In this document: positions 1 through 6,946 of the stretch, piece after piece
Layout: each line of letters begins with the position of its first letter
How positions within the stretch are numbered: position 1 is the stretch's first letter
From: Tychonema litorale BBK16
Lineage (GTDB): Bacteria > Cyanobacteriota > Cyanobacteriia > Cyanobacteriales > Microcoleaceae
Length of the DNA stretch: 11,733 nt
Direction: 5' to 3'
Assembly (NCBI RefSeq): GCF_021648855.1
Contig: NZ_JAKJHX010000055.1
Location: 21,699-33,431, forward strand
Notes under the pieces: generated by a model
What the model was told of the DNA's origin: nothing
Database searches by the model: none
Seen by the model: the letters and a program-made list of their open reading frames with translations, nothing else
Made by a program: the position numbers and the translations under genes

Positions 1-800
1 GCTTTCTGTTGTTCTCCCAGTTCTGAGTAGACTAAGCCGATGTTGTTGAGGGTGCGAGCTTCCCCGTGGCGATCGCTTATTGTTCGAGATAGGGTAAGGG
101 ACTGGCTGTAATACTCTAACGCTTTCTGTTGTTCTCCCAGTTCTGAGTAGACTAAGCCGATGTTGTTGAGGGTGCCAGCTTCCCCAGAACGATCGCCCGC
201 GGCCTGAAATAGGGGAAGGGACTGGCTGTAATACTCTAGTGCTTTCTGTTGTTCTCCCAATGCTGAGTAGACGCTGCCGATGTTGTTGAGGGTAATAGCT
301 TCCCCAGAGCGATCGCCTACTGCCCGACGCAGGGGAAGGGACTGGCTGTAATACTCTAGCGCTTTCTGTTTTTCTCCCAAGTCTGAGTAGACTTTGCCGA
401 TGTTGTTGAGGGTGGTGGCCTCCCCAGGGCGATCGCTCACGGCCCGAAATAGGGGAAGGGACTGGCTGAAATACTCTCTTGCTTTCTGTTTTTCTCCCAA
501 ATCTGAGTAGACTTGGCCGATGTTGTTGAGAGTGCGAGCTTCCCCGTGGCGATCGACTACTGCCCGACGCAGGAGAAGTGACTGGCTGTAATACTCTAGC
601 GCTTTCTGTTTTTCTCCCAAATCTGAGTAGACTTGGCCGATGTTATTGAGGTTAACAGCTTCCCCAGAGCGATCGCTCACGACCCGAAATAGGGGAAGGG
701 ACTGGCTGTAATACTCTAGCGCTTTCTGTTTTTCTCCCAAATCTGAGTAGGTTTTGCCGATGCTCAGGAGGGTGACAGCTTCCCCGTAACTATCGCCCGC
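1..800 (-). repeat. 120-bp tandem repeats coding for TPRs
   Basis: The segment GCTTTCTGTT(G/T)TTCTCCCA recurs at 1, 121, 241, 361, 481, 601 and 721, an exact 120-bp period with no indels, so the 40-residue protein repeat stays in frame. The first 60 bases of the units at 1 and 121 differ at a single position. Variable patches inside the units are shared between non-adjacent units. The last unit (721 on) decays after about 790, where the unique N-terminal coding sequence begins. Confidence 0.95.
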
Positions 801-1037
801 TTCCCGAAACAATTTTAATGCTATTTCAAACTGGACTATCGCACTTTTTTTAGCTTCTACCGTTCCTTGTTGGTAAAGTAGCAGTCCCTCTTTTAATGCT
901 GCTTCAGCAACGCCAATACTATTAGTTTGTGCTGTTTGTGCGACTTTGCCAACGGGCATCGCTGCAACTGGCTGAGTTAACTGAACCGAAAGTGCGATCG
1001 ACATACCAGCGAAAACTAATTTAGTGCGATCGAGCAT
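1..1037 (-). CDS. Exported TPR-repeat protein, N-terminal part (runs off left edge)
   Basis: About 345 residues are visible, open to the window edge. The start at 1037 has a good ribosome binding site, GGGGAG at 1043-1048, five bases upstream. Residues 1-26 look like a Sec signal peptide: an early Arg/Lys, a hydrophobic stretch, and a V-A-A site before Met27, so the protein is probably exported. Residues about 43-82 form a degenerate first TPR. From about residue 83 come regular 40-residue TPRs of the pattern NNIGxVYSxLGEQQKALEYY followed by SQSLPLxRxxxDRxGEA, six full copies plus partial ones. TPRs are protein-binding scaffolds. In cyanobacteria this TPR type is often followed by a CHAT peptidase-like domain, but that part is outside the window and cannot be judged. 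The gene is divergent from the toxin gene at 1173. Confidence is high for the TPR protein and low for any specific role. Confidence 0.88.
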   Translation of the reverse strand, partial: MLDRTKLVFAGMSIALSVQLTQPVAAMPVGKVAQTAQTNSIGVAEAALKEGLLLYQQGTVEAKKSAIVQFEIALKLFREAGDSYGEAVTLLSIGKTYSDLGEKQKALEYYSQSLPLFRVVSDRSGEAVNLNNIGQVYSDLGEKQKALEYYSQSLLLRRAVVDRHGEARTLNNIGQVYSDLGEKQKAREYFSQSLPLFRAVSDRPGEATTLNNIGKVYSDLGEKQKALEYYSQSLPLRRAVGDRSGEAITLNNIGSVYSALGEQQKALEYYSQSLPLFQAAGDRSGEAGTLNNIGLVYSELGEQQKALEYYSQSLTLSRTISDRHGEARTLNNIGLVYSELGEQQK

Positions 1038-1065
1038 AACCACTCCCCTCTCTGTATTTAATTCA

Positions 1066-1094
1066 ATCTTACTCACTAGCCCGCTTAGTGTAAA
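1066..1094 (-). promoter_or_regulatory. Candidate sigma-70-type promoter of the TPR gene
   Basis: On the minus strand a -35 TTTACA (1089-1094, five of six consensus bases) is followed after exactly 17 bases by a -10 TAAGAT (1066-1071, four of six). Transcription would start near 1059, about 20 bases ahead of the start codon at 1037 and just upstream of its GGGGAG site. Seen in sequence only; the -10 is imperfect. Confidence 0.4.
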
Positions 1095-1172
1095 GCGAGG
1101 AAGAGTTGAGGGCGATCGGTATTTTTAATTTAAGTTCAAATTTTGCCACTCTAGCGATGTTAAAATTGAAAC

Positions 1173-1460
1173 ATGGATAAAGTGTACAGACTCGAAGGCG
1201 TTGAGTTTGAATGGGACACAAACAAAGCCAAGAGCAACCTAGAAAAACATGGTGTTAGCTTTGAAGAAGCAGCAGAAGTTTTCTTCGATCCATTCTATCA
1301 GGAGGGAGACGCGACTACCAATGACGAACTGCGCGATTTTATTCTTGGTTACTCCCTTTCTCAACGCCTATTACTCGTAGTTTATGTAGAACGCGGCCTG
1401 CGAAACCGCATCATTTCTTCCCGTCCTGCTACCCGCACAGAAAGACAATTATATGAATAA
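1173..1460 (+). CDS. brnT: BrnT-family toxin (DUF497), type II toxin-antitoxin
   Basis: This 95-residue protein has the hallmarks of the BrnT family. The N-terminal FEWDxxKAxxNLxKHGVSF motif (residues 12-30) is followed by EEAAEVFFDP. The C-terminal block RIISSRPATRTERQLYE (79-95) matches the usual RIISARxAxxxER(x)xYE ending. BrnT proteins have a RelE-like RNase fold and slow growth by cleaving RNA; that activity is inferred from the family. Length is normal. The stop codon overlaps the start of the next gene by eight bases, the usual toxin-first arrangement of brnTA, so the two are almost certainly co-transcribed and translationally coupled. No strong Shine-Dalgarno lies before the ATG at 1173. 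In brnTA systems the complex represses its own promoter, which here would lie in 1095-1172; I could not identify a convincing promoter or operator there. Confidence 0.9.
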   Translation: MDKVYRLEGVEFEWDTNKAKSNLEKHGVSFEEAAEVFFDPFYQEGDATTNDELRDFILGYSLSQRLLLVVYVERGLRNRIISSRPATRTERQLYE

Positions 1461-1749
1461 TCCAGAATCAGAAATTACATTACAATTGCGATCGCGCATC
1501 ACGGAAACAGTCTCGATTCAAATCCCAACAGATACTTTAGAATCACTTAAAAAAATAGCAGCAAATCGAGATATTTCTGTAGAAGCACTGCTGAAGTTTT
1601 ATATAGGCCAAGGCCTGCGGGTAGACTTAACTAAAGCCTTTTCAGAACGCCTGCTGGATACAACTGCTCAAGTTCTAGCCAGACACCTTGATTCGGAAGC
1701 AGAAATATCAACCATTATCCGAGAAATTCAAGCTGAAACGGCGCGTTAA
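1453..1749 (+). CDS. Antitoxin partner of BrnT, probable ribbon-helix-helix protein
   Basis: This 98-residue protein starts inside the end of brnT (eight-base overlap). A short polar N-terminus is followed by ETVSIQIPTDTLESLKKIA (19-37) and NRDISVEALLKFYIGQGLR (39-57). A beta strand, a helix, a turn with Ser and a second helix is the layout of a ribbon-helix-helix (CopG/Arc-like) DNA-binding domain. The remaining C-terminal 40 residues (KAFSERLLDTTAQVLARHL onward) are helical and would be the natural toxin-binding segment. Position and size make it the cognate antitoxin and probable autorepressor. It lacks an obvious resemblance to the classical BrnA (DUF4415) sequence, so I give no gene symbol. 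It converges on the synthetase gene, whose end lies 93 bases further on. Confidence 0.72.
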   Translation: MNNPESEITLQLRSRITETVSIQIPTDTLESLKKIAANRDISVEALLKFYIGQGLRVDLTKAFSERLLDTTAQVLARHLDSEAEISTIIREIQAETAR

Positions 1750-1788
1750 TGAATTATGTGCGATCGATAAATTAGGAAAATCTAATGA

Positions 1789-1803
1789 CAGGGCTGTTTC
1801 ATT
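1789..1803 (+). repeat. Isolated copy of the 15-bp element arm CAGGGCTGTTTCATT
   Basis: These 15 bases, in the short gap between the convergent antitoxin and synthetase genes, are identical to the outer 15 bases of the left arm of the small element at 6947-7106 and in the same orientation. No inverted partner is seen nearby, so this is a solo end or decayed remnant rather than a complete element. Confidence 0.6.
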
Positions 1804-1842
1804 GATTTACTGCCGAAATGCTTCGCCCTACGAATCTTTGTG

Positions 1843-4800
1843 CTAAGTTCGATCGACAATAGCCTGCAATGTTTCCCCTAATAACTGGACGTGAGGTTCT
1901 TTTAACATCCCTAGATGGCTGCTAGGAATCTCGTGAACTTCTATTCCTCCAGTAACTACCTCTCCCCAACCCATTTCATGGTCATCGCCAAACAAGATGG
2001 CACTCTCAACTGCTTTGAAGAGAATCGCTTGACCAGGGTAAATTCCCGCTATATATTGTTTTGCTGCGTCTTCATTTTCATCTCCATGATTAAAGTCTTC
2101 CAGATAAATCGGCAAAGGACGATCTATCGCCCGGTAAAACTTCACTAAGATTCTATAAATTGCATAAGTCAACATCTCAACTTTTCCCCTCAGATTGCTT
2201 TTCGCTTTCTCCAGAAACACCGCAGGTTTGAGTTCTAATAGTCTAGTTATGAGATTGGTTTTTTTGATAACAGATAAATCTTTGTTAACCTTTGATCTGA
2301 GTCCATAGGTGTCAAAAAATCCTAGTAAAGCTACTTTTTCACCTCGATCGAAAAGTTGGCGAGCTATCTCAAAAGCGACTGTTCCACCAAAGGATACTCC
2401 CAACATCAAATAAGGGCCCATCGGCTGGAAAGTTTGCATTTCTTTGATATAGTATGCTGCTAATTCTTCAACTCGATTGGGAGGAGCCAGTTTTCGATCC
2501 ATGATCTGGGTTGATAGTCCCAGAAGTGGTTGTGATTTATCCAAATAAGCTAGCATTGGACGGTAAAATTCTAATCCTCTGCCGAGTACGTGGATGCAAA
2601 ATATAGGTGGTTTATCACCTCCTGTTCCCGGTTGAATCACGACCATTGATGGAGAAGGCGATGACCAGTTATTATCCCGCAGAATATTAGCTAATTGTTC
2701 AACAGTTGGTGATTGAAAAATAGAAGACAGTGGTAACTTTTTGTCAAAGGTTCTCTCTATTTCGGCTAAGAGGCGCATGGCTAGCAAGGAGTGTCCTCCT
2801 TTCTCGAAGAAATTGTCTGTGACTCCGATCGCATTGATGCCTAAAACTTTTTCCCACATTTTTGCTACCTGGAGTTCTAAATCGTCGCGGGGAGGAACAG
2901 TATTTACTTCATTGGATTCGATGGTGCTAAGTTGACACTTTTGATTGGCTAAAGCCTTGCGGTCTACTTTGCCATTGGGATTTAAGGGCAAACTGTTGAG
3001 GAATACAAATCCAGCAGGTATCATGTACTCTGGCAGTCTTTTTTGCACAAATTGACGTAGGCGATTGCTATCGAGAATTTGCTCTTGTGGTGACATGACC
3101 TCGACTATGGCACAAGAATCTCCCATAGTATCTGGTGGGACTGCGGATGCTGCTGTCAGTGACTCTGAATTTGGGATTACATAGGCAATTAAACGTTTAT
3201 TTCCAGATACATCCTCGCGGGCTAAAACCACGGCTTGCTGAACGGCAGGATGCTTTTCCATAGCTGCTTCAATTTCTCTGAGTTCAATACGGAAGCCTCG
3301 GATTTTCACCTGAAAATCGATGCGACCAATAAACTCAATGTTGCCGTCTGGTAGATAGCGGGCTGAATCTCCTGTTTTGTAAAGCCGTGCATTTGGATCG
3401 TTGGTAAAGGGGTTAATCATGAATTTGCTGGCGTTCCTTTCGGGACGGTTGAGATAGCCACGGGCGACCCCAGCACCACCAATGTGCATCTCACCACTTA
3501 CGCCGATCGGTACTGGTTGCAATTGTTGATCGAGAATGTAGATTTGAGTATTAGCTAGCGGACGACCGATCGGGATTTCTGACAGAGTTTCGTCTGATTT
3601 AAGTACCGGAGGATTATAGACTGTGGCTGTCACCGTGGTTTCGGTGGGCCCGTAGGTATTAACCCAACGACAACGATCGCCAACTAGCTGCAACCAGGTC
3701 AAATAAAGTGATAGTGAGGCGGCTTCTCCACCCACAACTATGAGACGCAGACTACTAGGTAAAGAGAGTTTTCCTACAGACATTTCTCCTACCATTTCAT
3801 GCCAGAAGGCTGTTGGTACGTCGAGAATGGTCAACTGTTCTTGTTCGCAAAATTGGAAAAGATTCTTGATTGAAGAAAATATTTCTTCAGGGCGAAGGAT
3901 TATGGTCATACCAGTAATCCATGAGGGAAATATTTCTTCTACAGCAATATCAAAACTGATGGAAGCAAATTGTAGTATGCGATCGCTAGGTTGTAGATTT
4001 AACTCGTTAATCATCGCTATATTGTGATTTACCAATCCTTGATGGGTAATCATTACTCCCTTGGGTTTTCCTGTGGATCCTGATGTATATATCACATAGG
4101 CGAGATTTTGAGATGTTGTTTGGGGGAGGGGGTTATCTTGACTATATTGGGCGATCGGTTCCCAATCGCTATCTAGACAGACTATGTGATGGCTATAATC
4201 GGGCAGAATTCCCACCAGTCGGCTTTGAGTTAAAAGCACTTTGATTTGGGAATCTTCTATCATGAAAGCTAGACGCTTGCTGGGATAATTTGGATCTAGT
4301 GGCACATATGCTCCACCGGCTTTGAAGATGCCCAAAAAACCCACTGCCATTTCTAAGGAACGCTCTATAGATATGCCCACCAGGACATCAGGCCCTACTC
4401 CGAGCGATCGCAAGTAGTGTGCCAATTGATTTGCTTTTGCATTCAGTTCTCGGTAGGTTAGCTGTTGGTTTCCAGAGACTACGGCTACAGCATCGGGAGT
4501 TTTTTCTACTTGAATTTCAAACAGATCGTGCATACATCGATCGGGAAATTCACTGTGGGTATTGTTCCATTCGACCAGTAGTTGATGCCGTTCTGTTTCT
4601 GTTAAAAGTGTTAAATCGCCAAGACTCTGATTTGGATTTGCTACGATGCCTTCGAGTAAGGTTTGGAGATGTCCCAACATTCGACCAATTGCGGCGCGGT
4701 CGAATTTTTGGCGATCGTATTCAATTTTTAATAACAATTCTGTTCCTGCATAACCAGCTACGGTCAAGGGAAAACTTGTTTGTTCTAAGAGCTGAAATTC

Positions 4801-5919
4801 TCGACATTGCCAGCTATCACCGATGGACTGTAAAGCAGAAGTCATTTGATAATTTTCAAACACCAAAAGACTATCGAACAAGGATACACCACCAGGAATG
4901 TCACTCCATTGCTGTACCTGGATCAATGGAGTATGTTCGTAGTCTCGCAAATTTATCCACTGTTGGCGGAGTTCTGCCAGCCATGGAAGTATTAGTAAAT
5001 CAGGGGATACACGTACTCGTATCGGCAGAGTATTGATGAAGATTCCAATCATCAACTCTCCTCCTGCTATGGTCGATCGACGACAGGCTCTAGTTGTGGC
5101 GAATACTACGTCTTCCTCTCCACTGTAGCGACTTAGGAGTAGAGCCCAAGCCCCTTGGACTAAAGTGTTGAGTGTCAATTCATGCGATCGCGCTAGGGAC
5201 TTCAATGCTTCTGTGGCTGCTTCTGATAGTCGGCACTCTTGTTCTCCGTGACCTAATTCTTGGTTGTTTTTGCGATCGGTAACTCGATCTATGACTAGAG
5301 GAGTTGGGGTTGTAAAACCATTGAGTGTTGTCCTCCAAAAAGCTTCTGATTTGCCAAAATCTTGACGCTCTAACCACTCAATATAGTCTTGATAAGGGAG
5401 GGGTTGTGTTAACTGTAAGTCCTCACCTTGGTTGAAGGCTTCGTAGAATGCAAAGACTTCTTTTAAAATAAGCTGCAAGGATCTACCGTCTAACAAGATG
5501 TGGTGAAAAGTCCAAATTAATTTATAGTTGGCTTCCTCTAGTTGAAATAGTGCCAAGCGCATCAGAGGGGGTTGAGTCAAATCGAAGCCTTGCTGGCGAT
5601 CGGTTTTGAGATATGCTTGGAGTTTTTGTTCGCGATCGCTTTTTGACAACTGACTCCAGTCTTGGTATTCTAAAGGTATTTGAACTCCATCGTCCACCGT
5701 TTGCATTGGCTCGTCTAAACCTTGCCATGCAAAGCTGGTTCTCAAGATTGGATGTCGTTCAAACACTCGCTGCCATGCTTGGGTCAAAGTTGAGATGTTC
5801 AGGTCTTCATGCAGGGAACAAATCATCTGCTCGATATCCACTCCGGGTTGTTCAGATTGAAGGTGGTTGAACAGCATTCCTGCCTGCATGGGCGAGAGTT
5901 TGTAGGACAATTTATTCAT
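1843..5919 (-). CDS. Single-module nonribosomal peptide synthetase (C-A-PCP-TE)
   Basis: With the start at 5919 this is 1,358 residues. Domains in order: condensation (about 5-450) with intact HHILLDG at 139-145; adenylation (about 465-990) with YTSGSTGKPKG (611-621), YGPTE (756-760), YKTGD (ending 851) and catalytic Lys984 in NGKVDRKAL; carrier domain (about 1010-1082) with GGHSL, phosphopantetheine Ser1044; type I thioesterase (about 1095-1358) with GVSFG nucleophile Ser1176, Asp1203 and His1335. All catalytic residues are present, so it looks functional. It should activate one amino acid, join it to an incoming acyl or peptidyl donor and release the product by hydrolysis or cyclisation. 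No initiation module or donor carrier protein is in the window, so donor and product are unknown. The reading frame stays open upstream to 6006, but a promoter there and the LSPMQAGMLF homology beginning just after Met1 favour 5919. No clear Shine-Dalgarno is seen. About 30 extra residues (around 915-950) sit between motifs A9 and A10. Confidence 0.93.
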   Translation of the reverse strand: MNKLSYKLSPMQAGMLFNHLQSEQPGVDIEQMICSLHEDLNISTLTQAWQRVFERHPILRTSFAWQGLDEPMQTVDDGVQIPLEYQDWSQLSKSDREQKLQAYLKTDRQQGFDLTQPPLMRLALFQLEEANYKLIWTFHHILLDGRSLQLILKEVFAFYEAFNQGEDLQLTQPLPYQDYIEWLERQDFGKSEAFWRTTLNGFTTPTPLVIDRVTDRKNNQELGHGEQECRLSEAATEALKSLARSHELTLNTLVQGAWALLLSRYSGEEDVVFATTRACRRSTIAGGELMIGIFINTLPIRVRVSPDLLILPWLAELRQQWINLRDYEHTPLIQVQQWSDIPGGVSLFDSLLVFENYQMTSALQSIGDSWQCREFQLLEQTSFPLTVAGYAGTELLLKIEYDRQKFDRAAIGRMLGHLQTLLEGIVANPNQSLGDLTLLTETERHQLLVEWNNTHSEFPDRCMHDLFEIQVEKTPDAVAVVSGNQQLTYRELNAKANQLAHYLRSLGVGPDVLVGISIERSLEMAVGFLGIFKAGGAYVPLDPNYPSKRLAFMIEDSQIKVLLTQSRLVGILPDYSHHIVCLDSDWEPIAQYSQDNPLPQTTSQNLAYVIYTSGSTGKPKGVMITHQGLVNHNIAMINELNLQPSDRILQFASISFDIAVEEIFPSWITGMTIILRPEEIFSSIKNLFQFCEQEQLTILDVPTAFWHEMVGEMSVGKLSLPSSLRLIVVGGEAASLSLYLTWLQLVGDRCRWVNTYGPTETTVTATVYNPPVLKSDETLSEIPIGRPLANTQIYILDQQLQPVPIGVSGEMHIGGAGVARGYLNRPERNASKFMINPFTNDPNARLYKTGDSARYLPDGNIEFIGRIDFQVKIRGFRIELREIEAAMEKHPAVQQAVVLAREDVSGNKRLIAYVIPNSESLTAASAVPPDTMGDSCAIVEVMSPQEQILDSNRLRQFVQKRLPEYMIPAGFVFLNSLPLNPNGKVDRKALANQKCQLSTIESNEVNTVPPRDDLELQVAKMWEKVLGINAIGVTDNFFEKGGHSLLAMRLLAEIERTFDKKLPLSSIFQSPTVEQLANILRDNNWSSPSPSMVVIQPGTGGDKPPIFCIHVLGRGLEFYRPMLAYLDKSQPLLGLSTQIMDRKLAPPNRVEELAAYYIKEMQTFQPMGPYLMLGVSFGGTVAFEIARQLFDRGEKVALLGFFDTYGLRSKVNKDLSVIKKTNLITRLLELKPAVFLEKAKSNLRGKVEMLTYAIYRILVKFYRAIDRPLPIYLEDFNHGDENEDAAKQYIAGIYPGQAILFKAVESAILFGDDHEMGWGEVVTGGIEVHEIPSSHLGMLKEPHVQLLGETLQAIVDRT

Positions 5920-5977
5920 AGTTAGCAGCGGTTGCTTTTTACTTAGGGAAAGACTTTTATTACTTCTCTTCATTATG

Positions 5978-6006
5978 ATTATATACGACTTGTGCTTGGA
6001 TGTCAT
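5978..6006 (-). promoter_or_regulatory. Candidate sigma-70-type promoter of the synthetase gene
   Basis: On the minus strand a -35 ATGACA (6001-6006, five of six) is followed after exactly 17 bases by a perfect -10 TATAAT (5978-5983). Transcription would begin near 5971, leaving a leader of about 50 bases before the ATG at 5919. The in-frame ATG at 6006 is part of the -35 and could not then be used; the ATG at 5971-5973 would be nearly leaderless. The -35 lies only four bases from the end of the MITE-like element. Confidence 0.55.
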
Positions 6007-6009
6007 ATG

Positions 6010-6130
6010 TATAGCCTTTCTCAGTTAGGTGAGGTACGGGGTAATCGGGCATCGGGCATTGGGCATTACCAATTACCAATTACTAATTACCAATTCTCCG
6101 TCGTACCTCATCTTTCTGAGAAAAGCTATA
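6010..6130. mobile_element. 121-bp MITE-like inverted-repeat element
   Basis: The left end TATAGCCTTTCTCAG (from 6010) and the right end, read in reverse complement TATAGCTTTTCTCAG (from 6130), begin a 30-bp terminal inverted repeat matching at 25 of 30 positions, and both arms continue to TGAGGTACG. The element has no coding capacity and both ends carry TATA-type termini, as expected of non-autonomous relatives of IS630/Tc1-mariner elements; that assignment is inferred. It fills most of the divergent intergenic region between the synthetase and phosphopantetheinyl transferase genes. A transcript across it would fold into a long hairpin. Confidence 0.72.
6046..6094 (+). repeat. Seven tandem 7-bp units (STRR-type) inside the MITE-like element
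   Basis: Seven consecutive heptamers: CGGGCAT, CGGGCAT, TGGGCAT, TACCAAT, TACCAAT, TACTAAT, TACCAAT. Two related families follow each other without a break in the 7-bp register. Such short tandemly repeated heptamers are well known in filamentous cyanobacteria. Confidence 0.85.
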
Positions 6131-6161
6131 GTATGGCAAAAAAGAAAAAGATAAATTATTC

Positions 6162-6173
6162 AGGAGTGTTGTA
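6162..6173 (+). promoter_or_regulatory. AGGAG ribosome-binding-site-like motif ahead of the transferase gene
   Basis: AGGAG at 6162-6166 is the only strong Shine-Dalgarno match near the start of the transferase gene. Six bases after it, at 6173, lies an ATC codon in the transferase frame, with no ATG, GTG or TTG at suitable distance in that frame. It may mark a non-canonical start, or a start lost by mutation or sequencing error. Confidence 0.35.
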
Positions 6174-6229
6174 TCTATATCAATCCTACGATCGATTTTC
6201 TTCATTCGTGGAAGGATTCACCGGAAGAC

Positions 6230-6928
6230 TTGAAATTGTGTAGCGGTGAAATTCATGTTTGGCGTGTCTATTTGGATCGAGTATCTTGCTTGCAGAGTTT
6301 ACAACAGACTCTGTCTATGGACGAACGGACAAGGGCGGGGAATTTTTACTTTGAAAAAGACCGATCGCAATTTATTGTTGGTCGTGGTGTACTGAGAGAA
6401 ATTCTGAGTTACTATCTGAACATAGAACCCAGGGATCTACGGTTTGGCTATAACCCCTATGGCAAACCTTTTTTAATCCCAGCACAAGGGGGAGATATGC
6501 TTTGTTTTAATTTGTCTCATGCTGGCGGAGTTGCTTTAATTGCTGTTACCAAAAATCGCAACATTGGTATCGATATTGAAAGTATACGCGCCGATTTCCC
6601 CTGGCAGCAGATTGCTGAAAGCTTTTTTTCGCCATTAGAGAATGCTGTACTGCGATCGCTTCCTGTGGATATTCAACATCAGGCTTTTTTCACTTGCTGG
6701 ACTCGAAAAGAAGCTTATATCAAAGCAGTCGGTAAAGGATTGTCGATTCCTCTGGATGGGTTTGATGTCACGGTAGCCCCAGGAGAACCAGCAGCGCTGT
6801 TGAATTTTCCAGAAAACCCCCAAGAAGTATTCAGGTGGTCTCTGATTGAATTAATCCCAGCTTCAGAGATGATAGCAACTCTTGCCGTTGAGGGCGATCG
6901 CAGTCAACTTTTTTACTGGCAGTGGTAA
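6230..6928 (+). CDS. Sfp-type 4'-phosphopantetheinyl transferase
   Basis: This enzyme moves the phosphopantetheine arm of coenzyme A onto the conserved serine of carrier domains, making synthetases and often acyl carrier proteins active. At 232 residues it has the Sfp-group size and motifs: GRGVLRE (51-57), FGYNPYGKPFL (72-82), FNLSHAGG (93-100), the metal-binding GIDIE (113-117) and WTRKEAYIKAVGKGL (157-171). All expected acidic and basic residues are present. It is divergent from the synthetase, whose carrier serine is an obvious substrate, though cyanobacterial enzymes of this class often serve the whole cell. The TTG at 6230 is the first usual start codon in frame, but the reading frame is open back to 6155 and the upstream residues SWKDSPEDLKL look homologous to the family's N-terminus, so the true start is probably upstream. 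TTG at 6236, eight bases after GGAAG, is another option. Confidence 0.93.
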   Translation: MKLCSGEIHVWRVYLDRVSCLQSLQQTLSMDERTRAGNFYFEKDRSQFIVGRGVLREILSYYLNIEPRDLRFGYNPYGKPFLIPAQGGDMLCFNLSHAGGVALIAVTKNRNIGIDIESIRADFPWQQIAESFFSPLENAVLRSLPVDIQHQAFFTCWTRKEAYIKAVGKGLSIPLDGFDVTVAPGEPAALLNFPENPQEVFRWSLIELIPASEMIATLAVEGDRSQLFYWQW

Positions 6929-6946
6929 TAGATTGGGGTGGGTAGG

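Noticed and set aside
1..800. Regular spacing suggestive of a CRISPR array
   Set aside because: The 120-bp period is a multiple of three, conserved along its whole length, and codes for TPRs without stops. There is no short repeat with unique spacers.
1771..1787. ATTAG/CTAAT hairpin between the convergent antitoxin and synthetase genes as a terminator
   Set aside because: A five-pair AT-rich stem with only a short T-rich tail on the minus strand is too weak to support.
4419..5036. 205-codon open frame on the plus strand inside the synthetase gene
   Set aside because: It is wholly antisense to the condensation and early adenylation domains, has no recognisable motif and is composed of shadow codons of a clearly real gene.
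5992..6243. 83-codon plus-strand frame across the divergent intergenic region
   Set aside because: It starts on the edge of the synthetase gene and its first half reads through the MITE-like element and heptamer repeats. Only its last part (from ATG 6133) matters, and then as possible evidence on the transferase start.
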